Source of the DNA: Epiperipatus broadwayi
Taxonomy: Eukaryota > Onychophora > Udeonychophora > Euonychophora > Peripatidae
Direction: 5' to 3'
Length of the DNA stretch: 64,000 nt
Assembly: GCA_028023455.1 (NCBI GenBank)
Contig: JAQFVV010000030.1
Location: 4,976,501-5,040,500, forward strand
Below, piece by piece: positions 11,854 through 23,384 of this stretch (positions are counted from its first letter, which is position 1; every line of letters starts with the position of its first letter). The notes beneath the pieces were generated by a model. The model was not told where the DNA came from, searched no databases, and saw only the letters and a list, made by a program, of their open reading frames with translations. The position numbers were made by a program, and so were the translations under genes.

Positions 11854-12334
11854 TAGGGTGTCCATACATCCCAGTTTTCTGGATTTGTCCTGGATTTATC
11901 CCAGTGTTCCAACATATTCTTTTGAGACAGTTAATTGTCCCAGTTTTGTTAACCATACTTATTATTTTTTAGGGTTTTAATTTTAACTTTACATTTAATT
12001 TTTATTTTTTGAATTTTAAATATTTATCAATTTAATATTTTATAATTAATTTTTTGATTAGTTAATTAATAATTTTCCCAAAAGGGAAGTGGCTCTCCAT
12101 TATTTTGGTACTTTAGTAATAAGTGATTTCAATTTGTGATTTTGTTTTGATAGATAATATATGTATACATACAACTGTCTTTTGCTTTAGTTTATATTAT
12201 AAAATGAGTTATTGTTAGTAATGTAAATGTAATTGTATACTTTGTGATTTTTATCTTACTGAAATATACAGAGATATGCAATGAACTATTTTTTTGTTAT
12301 GTGTTCCAGTCCCTGTGGAAATATGGACACCCTA
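11854..12334. mobile_element. 481-bp hAT-like MITE
   Basis: Terminal inverted repeats TAGGGTGTCCATA at both ends. The flanks GATATAAT (11846-11853) and GATATATT (12335-12342) match at 7 of 8 bases, the duplication length of hAT elements. Subterminal CCCAGTTTT/CCCAG motifs are typical of this class. No transposase. Confidence 0.75.
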
Positions 12335-12549
12335 GATATATTTTTCTTCCTTTTTTTAGCATACTGTAGGGAAGCATTCCTAATCTTGTGCATGGGAGAG
12401 TTGATTAATTCCTCTACTTGTAGTCAGTCACATAACCATACATAAAGTTCTTTTTTAAATATGATTTTTTTTTAAATATTGCTTTGTTTTAAATACTATA
12501 TATTTCTTATAATAAACTAGCCCACATCAAATATAGCAAACATCTATAC

Positions 12550-12851
12550 CAGTGGTCCCCAACCTTTTTGCACTTAAGAGCACATTCTATAATACCGGCC
12601 AGGTGGCTGGCACCATTTATTTTTTCAATGTAAATTTATAGTTGGATATTGTTAATAATAGTTTTTTATGCTGTAAAAGTATAGTATGCCCTACAATTTG
12701 ATTACAATATAATACAATAATTTATAAGAAATCTTAAAAATTAAATTTATTTGTATCAGATAATTTTTTATCGTTTTCGGATAGCGGCGGGTACATGAAA
12801 AATGGTCTGCGGGCACTGTGGTGCCCACGGGCATAGGGTTGGAGACCCCTG
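12550..12851. mobile_element. 302-bp hAT MITE with perfect 8-bp target duplication
   Basis: Ends CAGTGGTCCCCAACC and GGTTGGAGACCCCTG are imperfect inverted repeats beginning CAG, as in hAT elements. Both flanks are ATCTATAC (12542-12549 and 12852-12859). Non-coding interior with GC-rich subterminal segments. Confidence 0.9.
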
Positions 12852-12987
12852 ATCTATACTATATATAATTTATAATCACTTACATTCATACTTCGCAGTA
12901 AGATAAATGAATAAAGCATAATAATATCAGTGATCTGTCTACATAAAATGTTCTGCCATAGTTGTAAATAATGTTAAATGATATTTG

Positions 12988-13094
12988 GGTTGTAGTTTTA
13001 TGGACAAAGACACCACTCGATGGCGCCATTATCATGCTAAAACTATAAAATATGAACACCCCAGGCCGTTGATTTTAATCATAAAACTACAACC
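12988..13094. mobile_element. 107-bp miniature inverted-repeat element
   Basis: Perfect 15-base inverted ends GGTTGTAGTTTTATG / CATAAAACTACAACC, with an exact 8-base duplication GATATTTG on both sides (12980-12987, 13095-13102). GG ends with an 8-bp duplication fit Merlin; hAT cannot be excluded. Confidence 0.8.
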
Positions 13095-13102
13095 GATATT
13101 TG

Positions 13103-14465
13103 CATATATGCACATGATATCGGAATGACTTATTTTAAATTCTTAAGTTATAGATTAGATATAAAATAACTTTTTAGTTGTTAATGAAAGGGAAAAAGTT
13201 ATAGAATTATTTAATGATTTTGTTCTTTTTTTGCTATTAATTTTTTTTTTTAATATTTAAAATTAAAAGAATCAATTTCTTCCACAATTATGAGACTGGA
13301 TTTAATTATTAAAATATGAAAATATGTATAAAAAGTCATTATGGGATATTGCAAACCTAAATCGATAGTAAAGTGTTTTAAATGTAATTCATTTTTTTTA
13401 TGTTATTAGCTCACAGTGTTCAGAGTATGAATCTGTAAGAGATCTGAAGTTTATTTCTTGGGTGCATTTGATTGGTGCGATAGCTCTCCAATGGATATAT
13501 GTTCTATGAAGTAAGAGTTTGTGTAAAAAATAATCCTTTTTTATGATGATCACAAGGGTGAATAATTAATTATCTGTATAATATTTTTTAATATTTCTAA
13601 ATCTATGTTTTATTTTTTTAAACATATTTTTATAAAATATAAGTCAAAAAAATTGCCTGGGCATCTAATTTTGTTCAGAGATTTTTTTTTCAAGTTACTA
13701 ACTTTATTCATTTTCAGAAAATTTATTATGGGCTATAGATAGAGTAATGATTTATAAAAAAAAATGTTTTGTCAGTATAATCCAAGAAAATCAAGTCTAT
13801 AATTCTTTTATTAAATCAGATGATCATATATGAAACCTTAAGATGGTCTTTCCTTAACTAATGTCATATAGAGTAATTCCATTCAGCTTTTCCTTGTAAT
13901 AACCTAAAATTGATTTCTTATAAGAATTGGATAAAAAATCAATAACCATATCCAATATAAAACTTCAATCACTAAAATCAAAGTTCATATAAATCAACCT
14001 TAGTAAAATAGATCAATTTATTTTTCATTGTTTTACCCCCTCCCCTGCTCCTTTAATTTTTAATGGTTCCTCCTTGATTAACATTGTTATAAGGAATAAT
14101 TCATGCAGTTTTTCCTGCAAATAATCTAAGCTTTAGTTTTTAAAAGTGGATAAAAAGTTAACATATAGACAATACAGCTTTGCACTATCTTGATTCAATA
14201 TACACAATTATACATAATCTAATAAAAAAGGGACACAAACATATAAAAATGTAAATAAACAAAAAAACCATTAACTCTCATAAATTTAATACATTTTACG
14301 ATGGCTAGGAGCAATTTGTTTGTCTCTGAGCGTAATACATGATTATATTAAAAAAAATTGTGAATATATTTTACAGTACATTTCAAAGTACCATACATGG
14401 GCATATTTATTAATCATATTCCTTCAGTTTATGTTGAAAGCACATATCACATAATAAAATGTTTT
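13103..14465. other. AT-rich non-coding DNA with one dispersed repeat
   Basis: CTTAGTAAAATAGATCAATT followed by TATTTTTCATTG and a C-rich run (about 13995-14045) recurs at 15710-15763, so this is a dispersed repeat fragment. Nothing else recognised. Confidence 0.45.
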
Positions 14466-14987
14466 ACTTTAAACAGGCTTTAACCTGTATTCAATGCACT
14501 TTAAAATTCGTAATAATCAAGCATATTTTGCCGATAGAGGGATCTTCCAAACCACGACACAAGATAGCGACTTTTTATTTTTAACCTAAATTTCCACTTA
14601 TATAGGCGAATCTGAAGTATCTTGATTTGGAAGCATGAAGTAGTTGTTTTCTCCACTGTTTAAGTCCACTATTTCCTTTACAAATTAACCTACATGAAAT
14701 CTTGCGATTTACAGTGAGTAAATGTTATGATCTTAATGTTGGAAATTCTATAAACTATTGAAGAGTGGTAATTAATTTACTGAGTGCACAGTCATGCTTC
14801 CAAATCAAGATGCTTCAGATTTGCCTATATAAGTGGAAATTTAGGTTAAAGATAAGACGGCTGCTCGTATCTTTATAAAAGTTGCTATCTTGTGTCATGG
14901 TTTGAAAGGTCCCTCTTAGCGGCAAAATATGCTTGATTATTATGAATTTTAAAGAACAATGAATACAGGTTAAAGCCTGTTTAAAGT
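14466..14987. mobile_element. 522-bp foldback element
   Basis: Inverted arms of about 170-200 bases: ACTTTAAACAGGCTTTAACC at the left end and GGTTAAAGCCTGTTTAAAGT at the right. They include AAGCATATTTTGCCG and ACCTAAATTTCCACTTATAT on both arms. The right arm holds about 28 extra bases. The spacer (about 14640-14790) is non-coding. No target duplication is clear. Confidence 0.75.
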
Positions 14988-16077
14988 ATATGCTTTCTGT
15001 ACACTCAATAAATTAATTACTATTCAATAAAATGTTTGTAAACTTAATGCTAAACGATTTACAAAATTTTAGAACATAGAAAAAGTTGATACTAAAAACA
15101 TCAAAACAAATAGAAAAATTTTATTACAAAGAAATCAAGTCATATGTCACATGATCTAATTTATTTTCAAACTCTATATATTGAAAAAATTTAATTTCTT
15201 GATAACAAGATTACTATTATATTTCTATGAGAAAAAGGTTATTGAAAAAAAAAATTTTCCCAAAGTATATGTAATAGCAACAAAAGTCAAATATTTTGAT
15301 AGTTACTTTATTTTAAAAATAAAAATATAATACAATTAGTTTTTTTTCTTATTCTTAGTGTTTCAGAGAAAGATTGTGTCCTTCAATTTATTATTAATAA
15401 TTATACTATAATCTTAATTTATATATGCATACTGTACATATAAAGCATGTCTGTGTTATATATATGATTGGGTTGAAAAGTATCGTACGCTTGCAGTTCA
15501 ATAAATAATATATATTTTCTATTCTAATCAAAATTTATCAACAAAACATGAGCTATTATATATGATGTGTGCAAGGAGGGCTTGAAACAAAATTTAATGT
15601 ATATCAAGGCCACTGTATATACAGCAAGAGACGGTTCACATCCAATTTTTCAGCTATAAAATAATTTCTTAAAAGCTTCAATCACAGAAGTCTAAAGTCT
15701 GTAAATAAATCTTAGTAAAATAGATCAATTTATTTTCCATTGTTTTTATCCCCTCCCCCTCTTTTGATTTAGAACAATTGCAAAACTCAACTAGAGTACC
15801 CAAACAAAAAGTGAGAATACAATTTATGAATAAAGGTCTACTGAAAATTGATTATTTTAATTCCTAGTAAATTCTTTGAATTAACAGTGATTGCAATTAT
15901 GAAGATGATCAAAAACAATCTATTATATATTGAACTTTAAAGAAAATGTAGAAAGCCTAACTGATTTAACTACCTGAACTTCAAATTCATTTTAATCATC
16001 ATCAATAACATCTCAAAATCAAAATATAATGTTGATATCCCATATGAGTATGAATTATTGGTATTTAAATTTATACA
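14988..16077. other. AT-rich non-coding DNA
   Basis: Contains the second copy of the 13995-14045 repeat at 15710-15763. No ORF or RNA gene. Confidence 0.4.
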
Positions 16078-16175
16078 TGTATTAAATAACCTCAAACTAC
16101 CACACATCCTTTTGAAAACATGAAGAGTCACATGTTTTTAAAGCAATGTGTGGTAGTTTGAGGTTATTTAATACA
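16078..16175. repeat. Perfect 30-bp inverted repeat (hairpin)
   Basis: TGTATTAAATAACCTCAAAC plus CTACCACACAT on the left is exactly reversed on the right (ATGTGTGGTAG, then GTTTGAGGTTATTTAATACA), with a loop of about 37 bases. Confidence 0.75.
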
Positions 16176-16239
16176 TCTATAAAAAATATTTACTATGAGA
16201 AAAGAGAAATAACGTTGAATTACTCCATGATTGCATGTA

Positions 16240-16425
16240 TAATTAAAAAATCATGCATATTAATCTTTAACTAAGGTTTAACGTTTATATCGGGGCTAAA
16301 ATTAATATTTAGATTAATAAATGATTAGTGATAATCTTTACTGTATTTATCTAGAGTAGATTGTGTCAAAGTTATAGGGGGAGTAACTTTGACATTTGTA
16401 AATCAAAATGTAACAATGTTTTAAA
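16240..16425 (+). repeat. Family B repeat, 5' part only
   Basis: Matches the upstream block of the family B repeat at 23385-23545: CATATTAATCTTTAACTAAG, GGTTTAACGTTTATATC, GTATTTATCT, GTCAAAGTTAT...GGGAGTAACTTTGAC. It stops before the hammerhead segment. Confidence 0.55.
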
Positions 16426-17340
16426 TTTATTAATCTTGTGAATGGAGAATACTATATTAAAATTAAAATAAACAAACATGCTCTTATATAATCTTACAAA
16501 CATAACAAAATAAAACATTATAAAAAAGACATGTTTATTTGAAAATATTAAATGTTTTAAAATAGAAATAATAATAATAATTCTAACTAGAGAATACTGT
16601 ATTGAAGCCTATATTGATATTACTTATTAATATTTTTTGCATTACTAACATTAGAAGTAAAATGTCTAAATTAGAAAGCAGCAAAGTAATATACAAATGA
16701 AACTTCTTTCAAGAATAAAAAGCAAACTGAGTTATCTGGAAACAATTAATAAATAATTATTATAAAGCAGTAAACCACATCAAAATAGTAATGAAGAATG
16801 TGACATCGCAGAAAATTACCCTTTTTTGGAAATAAAAAAAAACTTCTTACATTAAACAGCCAGATGAAACAAAATATCTGGATAAAGATAATCACAAATT
16901 CTATTCAATTAATACATTCTAAAAAAGTTTAATTATAATTACAATAATATTTAAGAATTATTTATTTTATTAGATTTAAAATATACGATTTTAAATTATG
17001 ATAAATTGGTATTAAGCAATTATCCATAGTATAAATTTCACAGGCCTTTGCGATGTCTCAAAACAGAAATGAAAAATAGTAGATTTATACTATTCAAATT
17101 TAAATTAAATTTCTTCAAACAAAAGATAGTAATAAGAATGATTCAATTTATTTTTTAGACTTAAGATAAGATGATTTTCTAAAATAAGATTTAATTTTGA
17201 ATAGACGCAGAGCTTAAAGAACTGAGATAATTAATAAATGCCCAAGATTTGAGAAGTGGTTAAAAATATTCAAGATGCATGCAAAATAAATATGCATTTA
17301 CATTGGATGCCAGTTAATTTATCATAATAGTAAGGAAATT
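16426..17340. other. AT-rich non-coding DNA
   Basis: Nothing recognised. Confidence 0.4.
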
Positions 17341-17355
17341 AGTTTATTGTTTAAG

Positions 17356-17673
17356 GCTTGAACGGGATCTTTAGCAACAAGAGAATATACATGTAAATGG
17401 AAAACTATGGGTGATTTAGTGTGCAAATTGTGTAAGGAAGGTATAGAAAATATTAGGCATCTGTTGATTGAATGTAAATGCTTGAAAGCAGAAAGGGTAC
17501 AGATAATGAAGTTATGGGAGAATAGATATGAACAAAGTGATTATACAGAAAGTGAGTTATTGGTTTTTATGCTGGGATTGCGAAAAGATAAGAGGGATTT
17601 AGATATAAAAGCCATAGAGTTGACAAAGATTATGTTGTGGAAATGGGATGGGGCAGAATATGGGAAGACTTAG
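17356..17673 (+). pseudogene. LINE ORF2 C-terminal zinc-knuckle fragment
   Basis: An open frame follows an in-frame TGA and gives TGSLATREYTCKW, then CKLCKEGIENIRHLLIEC (C-x2-C-x8-H-x4-C), then a helix-rich tail ending at TAG 17671. The zinc-binding pattern and the preceding LATR...W segment are those found after the reverse transcriptase domain in many non-LTR retrotransposons. RT itself is absent, so this is a 5'-truncated copy. It is followed by an AT-rich tail with ACATCACATCACACCACATC and then a family A hammerhead unit. Internal frame is intact for about 100 codons but no function is implied. Confidence 0.6.
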
Positions 17674-17789
17674 AGTGGGGAATGGAAAATAAAGTGGCTA
17701 ACAGGTTTATCTAGGCATAATTGCGGAGATATTCTTGACTTTGTTTAAGAAGAAGCCAAAATACATCACATCACACCACATCTTAATTA

Positions 17790-17940
17790 ATGTGTGGTAT
17801 GAGAAAATATTTTAGATCTAGTGTCCGAATATTCTAGCTCTCCACTGACATGAGCCATAAGCTCGAAACCAGTTGGTCTGGAGATGAGAGTATTCTGAAT
17901 AGAGATTTTAAATATTTTCTCATACCGCACCTATTAATTA
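17790..17940 (+). ncRNA. Hammerhead-like unit, family A, inside an inverted repeat
   Basis: TGTGGTATGAGAAAATATTT on the left and AAATATTTTCTCATACCGCA on the right form a long extended stem. Inside lie CTCTCCA, CTGACATGA (two extra bases relative to CTGATGA), GCCATAAGC, GAAA, stem III ACC-AGTT-GGT, cleavage base C (17878) and TGGAGATGAG. Stem I pairs CTCCA with TGGAG, and further out GAATA with TATTC. The two-base insertion in the core makes this copy probably inactive. The related motifs at 27.9 and 49.6 kb support a real family. Confidence 0.6.
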
Positions 17941-18930
17941 AGAGCTTGTTTGAGCTATTGGTACACTCTCTGTATTGCATTTATTAATATGTGAATGTTT
18001 ATTTCAAGTAATGAATTCAAATTGCTAAAAAAAATTGAATACTGCAGACTACTAACAAGGGTAGTTAGTTTTCAGAAACAATTTACTCTTGATAATCCTA
18101 ATTCTGCAGTATAATTTAAGATCAAGATAAAGGAAGTGTAATTCAATTTATTTTCGCTATCTAGTGTACAAGAAATGTAGCATCCCATGACTGCAGTTCT
18201 AAGATTTTCACTTCACATTTACATTTATTTTCAACTTCAGGGTTTTGAAATTGTTGTGTTTGGTTAGGCTTGTAGGTTCGTTTCCAAACCAACAGATACA
18301 AAAAGAACAACTATTCAACAATTAATATGTACAATTTATTAGTACAAAATATATACACAAGTAAGTTAAACAAATGTACAAATATAGTTGATAGAATTCA
18401 ATGCTGAGATAGTCGTGCGGAGTAAGGAACTAGTTTCCAGCTAATAACTAGCCTGCGTCGTGAGTTCTGGTAAGACTCTTCCAGCTATGCAGTTAGCTTG
18501 CCTAGAGTCGACTCTAGTTCAAACGTAGAAGTTTCCAGTCCGTAGGTGGACTTGCCTCACTGTATGGATGTCTCAATATTGACTAGATAAATACCTTTGC
18601 TGATGGCAGAAGGTTTAATGGCGAGCACGTTCTGTTGCTCAGGTTAACAGAAGTAATTGCTCTCTGCCTTGCCTACCTAACTGAAAACACGTGGATTTGG
18701 TGCATGAACCTCAGTGAAGGTTTTAATCCCATTGGATAGCAACTGGGTGCTAGCCAATCAGGCAAGGAATCTGGAATAGTCCATTTCTGAAGGCAGGGTC
18801 AGATATGACAGAAATACTTGATAATTTAAATGTACGGATGACTGTTAAGATTTTAACATATTTATACAATAAATCAATACTAATATATTGCAAATACCAA
18901 ACTTTAAGATGTATATATTGATAATTTATC
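17941..18930. other. Unassigned sequence, locally more GC-rich
   Basis: 18400-18780 is clearly richer in G+C than its surroundings and looks like a foreign insert, but it has no ORF, inverted ends or duplication that I can fix. A block at about 18775-18812 (AATCTGGA.TAGTC...AAGGCA...ATATGACA) recurs at 60795-60850, so part is a dispersed repeat. Confidence 0.4.
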
Positions 18931-18934
18931 TTTT

Positions 18935-19020
18935 TCATGTGTGTTTGGTCACATGTATCGATTATATAAGATGGAGTGGTTAGCTGAGGGAAGCTTGAAA
19001 GTCTGGATTCAAACCCCTTT
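18935..19020 (+). repeat. tRNA-like SINE module
   Basis: CATGTATCGATTATATAAGA, then TGGAGTGGTTAGCTGAGGG (A-box-like) and CTGGATTCAAACCCC (B-box-like). The same module is found downstream of the family B hammerheads at 24.5 and 24.85 kb. Internal Pol III promoter boxes are plausible, but the clover-leaf is not maintained. Confidence 0.5.
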
Positions 19021-19044
19021 AATTAAATTTATATAATTAATTAT

Positions 19045-19382
19045 ATATCTGGTAAAATAAAAATATAAGCAAAGGTAGTTTTTTTAGTAATATTTAGCTT
19101 TATTACTATCTAGTATACTTTCAATATATTTTTACTATATCATATTCATGGCATATAGTAGTGTGATTAAATCTTTATACAGAATCATTTAATCACCCCA
19201 CTATATAGAACCGTTTAATCACAGCACTATATGCCGGCTATGTAGAACCATTTAATCACAGCACTATATGTCCTGAATATGATATAGTAAAAATATATTG
19301 AAAGTATACTAGATAGTAATAAAGCTAAATATTATTTTAAAAAAACTACCTTTTCTATGTGTATTTTCATTTTACCAGATAT
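19045..19382. mobile_element. 338-bp inverted-repeat element
   Basis: Arms of about 130 bases starting ATATCTGGTAAAAT and ending ATTTTACCAGATAT, including CTTTATTACTATCTAGTATA on both. The centre has a small tandem: TTTAATCACAGCACTATATG twice. Flanks are TA-rich, and a TA duplication (Tc1/mariner type) would fit but cannot be proved. Confidence 0.75.
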
Positions 19383-19387
19383 TATGT

Positions 19388-19753
19388 TAGCTCAGAAAAG
19401 AATAAAATTAGTATGAGATACCAAACTAGCCCCACATACACTCTTCACAGACACTTGGGCAATCCTCCAACTCCCATCCTCTCAGCCTCTGTCATAGGAC
19501 TCAATCATTGAAATGTTTGTGACTCATGCGGTACTTGCTCAACGAAGACATGCATCTCGGACTTGCCTGGACTACACACCGTTTCCCCTTTCCACTTCCC
19601 ATCCCCTTCTCACATGTATCCTTCCCCTCTTACCATGTTGCTTCTGAAATGTCAATTTATCATATAATCACTCCCTTGTAAACCTTTTTCTAACTGTATT
19701 TGTATCTGTTTTTTTTTTTATGAATAAACTTTCATCACTGAAAAAAAAAAAAA
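19388..19753 (+). mobile_element. 3' end of a polyadenylated retroposed sequence (LINE-like 3' UTR)
   Basis: A C-rich, non-AT-biased block unlike the neighbourhood ends with TGTATTTGTATCTG, a T run, ATGAATAAACTTTCATCACTG and a 13-A tract. AATAAA 20 bases before a genomic poly(A) is the mark of retroposition. The 3' ends of many CR1/Jockey-type LINEs look like this, but no coding part is recognisable. Confidence 0.5.
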
Positions 19754-21235
19754 TTAGTAACAATAATTAATCATAATTTTTGGCATAGTTGTGCCCCCCC
19801 TCCAATGTCTGATTACTAAGATCTATATTGGGTAGTAGTCATATAAAATTGATAGTGATAATAGACAACTTTTCAAGTTATAAGAGAGGAAACTATCATA
19901 AATTACTTCTGAACAGTAGATAAAGAAGTCTTTAAACAATTGACTGCAGGATAAGAGCTCTTCTAGCAGTTAAAAGAAAAGATACCACTTACCAAGCTTG
20001 CCAAATATCAAATGTAAGGGTTTTCTGTTACGTTTCATTATTGCTTACTTTAACCAGGAATAGCTAAATATTCATTAACATTGGATTACTCTGAGTTGGT
20101 TACTTGAAAACTTACTAAAAAACCTTATTATTTAATAGAATCCAAAAAATTTTCCCAAGATTTACCTGATGTGAATTTAAACCCATTAATTGTGGAAATT
20201 ACAAGTAAAGACACTTCTACCACAATACAAGGTCCTTCATTTTCTGTATACTATAATGGAAATTTTTATGAATAGTACATTGCACTCATATATGTCATAA
20301 GTACTTAATAACTGGCAGAGCACCTAATACTGATAATAAATATATTACTTATACTTAAGGATTAACATTTCAACTAATTCATAAATAATATATTTTTTCC
20401 AACTCTATTTTCTCTGCTCTACTATTTATTATAAAGACATCTATTAAATAAAAATAATTGAATCGCTTTACTGCTCCGGATTAAAAAAAGCGTTTGAGCA
20501 CCGGAAGTATTAGAATTGGAATCGATCTGAAGTGGCTAAATTACGTAGAACATCTATTCTATGACGCAGGTTAAATGCTAATAATTCTAAAATCAGGATC
20601 CCTAAAACCTATGTCCAATATAAAGACAATAGTTAACTTTAAGGAATAACTGATAAATATATTAGTAGCAAAATTTACTAATATCTATCAATGGGACGGA
20701 CTTAAATTCTCGCCTCACGGCCAAAATACATTTCTAATTATTAATATCAGATTTGATCGCTATTAATAACACCTGATTGGCTAATAGGCACGAGAGATTT
20801 GCAGTCTCTCAGTTTAATTTTAATATCAGAGTTGTGATCAGTAGTGTGAAAGCCTTTATAAACGGATACAATTACAGTCTAAAAGGAAACGTCAGAAATA
20901 AATATTAAAAATGATTGTCTAATACGATATAGTAAAAACATATTTTTTCTTCTTAATTCCAAAATAATTTGCTTCAAAACTGGTAAAGATTTTTTAATTT
21001 AAGATGTTTAACATGAATTCATTTTGGATTTATTCTTTGATAAGTGAAGTTTAAAAAATGAGCATAAAATTTTTTTAAAGATAGTTTTAATTAAATAAAT
21101 ATAGAAGTATTTTAATTCAAGGTTTACAATTAGAATTTGAAATATGTATTTATTTTATAAATTTTCCAAACATAAAGTAATTAATATCAAAAATTTCACC
21201 TGCTATGTCCAACTGATTGTGATCTGATGCATTTA
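19754..21235. other. Non-coding DNA, nothing identified
   Basis: No credible ORF or paired repeats. Confidence 0.4.
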
Positions 21236-21244
21236 TAGTAAGAT

Positions 21245-21442
21245 CAATGGATGGCGTCAAAATTGTGAGTGGAGGGAGTTTGACAATGGTAAATGAAAAT
21301 GTATCAATTTACTCTAGATAAATACTTTGTGTATAATAGAGATATATATATATAAGAGATAGTAACCTGGGCCAACTGATGAATGCTGGTTCAGCACGAA
21401 ATGCATCTTGGGGGGCATTTGTCTTTTATTATATCTTTATTT
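21245..21442 (+). repeat. Family B (hammerhead) repeat, copy 1, left part
   Basis: Shares GGATGGCGTCAAA, GTGAGTGGAGGGAGTTTGAC, AATGGTAAATGAAAATGTA and the ribozyme segment with copy 2 (23485-23690). It is cut at TATCTTTATTT by the 1.8-kb transposon 21443-23258 and resumes at 23259 (CTTTATTTATATGAATTTG). Confidence 0.75.
21366..21420 (+). ncRNA. Hammerhead ribozyme motif, family B copy 1
   Basis: ACCTGGGCCAA (stem I), CTGATGA (21376-21382), stem II hairpin TGCTG-GTT-CAGCA, GAAA (21398-21401), palindromic stem III ATGCAT, cleavage base C 21407, then TTGGGG (pairs with CCAA; the other copies continue GGGCCA, pairing with TGG). All catalytic bases are present; the only flaw is A instead of G at the base of stem II, opposite C. 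The self-complementary stem III is of the kind found in hammerheads that act as dimers. Confidence 0.82.
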
Positions 21443-23258
21443 GGTTGTTTTCTCATCCTTGGTGTTCGCCACTGGATGGCATTGATGCTAATCGAAAACA
21501 TGTACATATAACGATTCCGGGGCCAGACCTAAATGATCGATTTGATCTAAAAAGATCTGATTTCTTAGATTTGTAATAAAATATTCTACTAACTAATACT
21601 ATTATATGATGTTAGTTTTTTTCATTTTTGTAAATGTTTATTAATCTTATCTTGTTTTTTGTTTGTGTGTGTGTGTCTTTTTAAAGTTACGGTGTTTTTC
21701 TACCTTTTTTTTTTGGCAAGAGTAAATCAATACTTTTATTCAAAAGCAAGACGTAATAAGTAAGTGTTTATTAATCTTATCTTGTTTTTGAATTTGTGTG
21801 CGTGTTTTTAAAGTTACGGGGCTTTTTCTAATATTTTTTGGGGGGACTTTATGTGTGTCTTTTTAAAGTTACGGTACCTTTTTTTTTGCGATCATTTGAT
21901 TCGAAAGCAAGACATAATAAGTCAATGTTTATTAATCTTAGATTGTTTTTTAGTTTGCGTGTGTATCTTTAAAGTTACGGGGCTTTCTCTCTCTCTTTTT
22001 TTTTTTTTGAACTTTACGTGTGTCTTTTTTTAAAGTTACGATATTTTTGGCCAAGAGTAAAAATCAATTATTTTTTATTAAAAAAAGCAATACGTAATTC
22101 TAAATCAATCAAAAGTAACGTCATTTATATATTACAATTTAGAATTGATACCCGACTACTATTAGTAAGGACCGTCATCGAAAGACTCGATTGAAAAATG
22201 ATACCCGACTAATTTCCATTTTCTTTTTTCTTTGGGGGACAGTAACGTATCAGAAAGTGGGTTGTTTTTGTTAACTCTGTCTATATAAAAAGGGTACCGT
22301 TATTGAAATACTACATTTAAAAATGATAGCCGACTAATTTGCGTTTCTTTTGACAGTAATTAATCAGAAAGTGGGTTTCTTTTTTATTTATTTTTTGGTA
22401 AATCTTGTATATATATATAAGAAAAAAAATACCGTAATTCAAATACTCCATTGAAAAAAAAAAAAAAAAACCCCGTTGAATTGACAGTAATTAAGCAGGA
22501 AGTGGGTTGTTTTTGTTAGTGTGTAGATATAAAAACTAATCTTATTTTGAAATAATAAATGTAACAAAAAATAATAATAATACCCGATTAATTTTCTTTT
22601 TCGGACAAGTAATTCCTAATAATTAGACACAGGGTTGTTTTTGTTTGTGCGTATACTGTATAGCAAAAGTAACTGATCACGGATGAATTCTCACAAAAAT
22701 GGTACTTTTCGCAAGATCCTTTAATTTTTTTCTTTTTCCCACCCTTAAAAACAATTTTTGAGGGCTACCCATTCATAATGGAATCTTCAGGACATTTTTA
22801 CTAAACTTACAACAGTAAAGTAAGTTACAACATGTTAAAAAAAAATAGACGTCTTATCAAATTTAAAAAAACTACGACTGCTTAAAATACACACACTCTC
22901 ACACAAAACTACAGAGAAAATAGATATTCTACTATTACGAGAAAATGATGAACAAAATGAACCACTATGGCAGCCGATCGAGGCATTTCTTTCTCTTTGC
23001 TTTTAGCATAGAAAAAAGCTATAACCGGTAGCCATCGGGAACTCTTTCTGCGTTTTATCGTAGAAAGAAGTCTCATTTGTGTTGGCTTCTGTCACTGCTG
23101 CCGCCTCCACCCAACATAATATGAGGTCTCTTTTCTGTGTTTATAACATAGAAAATTTCCTCTTTTGTTGGGTGAAGGCCGGTGAAACGGTATATTTCTA
23201 GGAATTTACCTAGAAATAGCAACATCTCGAGGCAAACACCAAAGATGAGAAAACAACC
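21443..23258. mobile_element. 1.8-kb DNA transposon inserted in the family B repeat
   Basis: 28-base inverted ends (26 of 28 matching): GGTTGTTTTCTCATC...TTGGTGTT and its reverse AACACCAAAGATGAG / AAAACAACC. An exact 8-base duplication CTTTATTT flanks it (21435-21442, 23259-23266), and the interrupted host repeat is known from copy 2. The interior is non-coding and built of degenerate tandem units: TTTAAAGTTACGG units (21640-22050), GATACCCGACTA units (22140-22660) and TAGCATAGAAA-like hairpins (22980-23160). GG ends and 8-bp duplication suggest a Merlin-type non-autonomous element. Confidence 0.85.
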
Positions 23259-23340
23259 CTTTATTTATATGAATTTGAAAAGAATGGGGAAGTGTGGATG
23301 TGTTTATTTTATCTATAAAGATATTACATACGGGACAGAG
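23259..23340 (+). repeat. Family B repeat, copy 1, right part
   Basis: TTTATTTATATGAATTTGAA, AAGAATGGGGAAGTGTGGA and TGTTTATTTTATCTA match copy 2 (23660-23725) and copy 3 (44815-44875). It is followed by a short tandem GAAAGGTGAATAACTCC (two units, to 23376). Confidence 0.7.
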
Positions 23341-23384
23341 AAAGGTGAATAACTCCAGAGAAAGGTGAATAACTCCGTGTGTGT

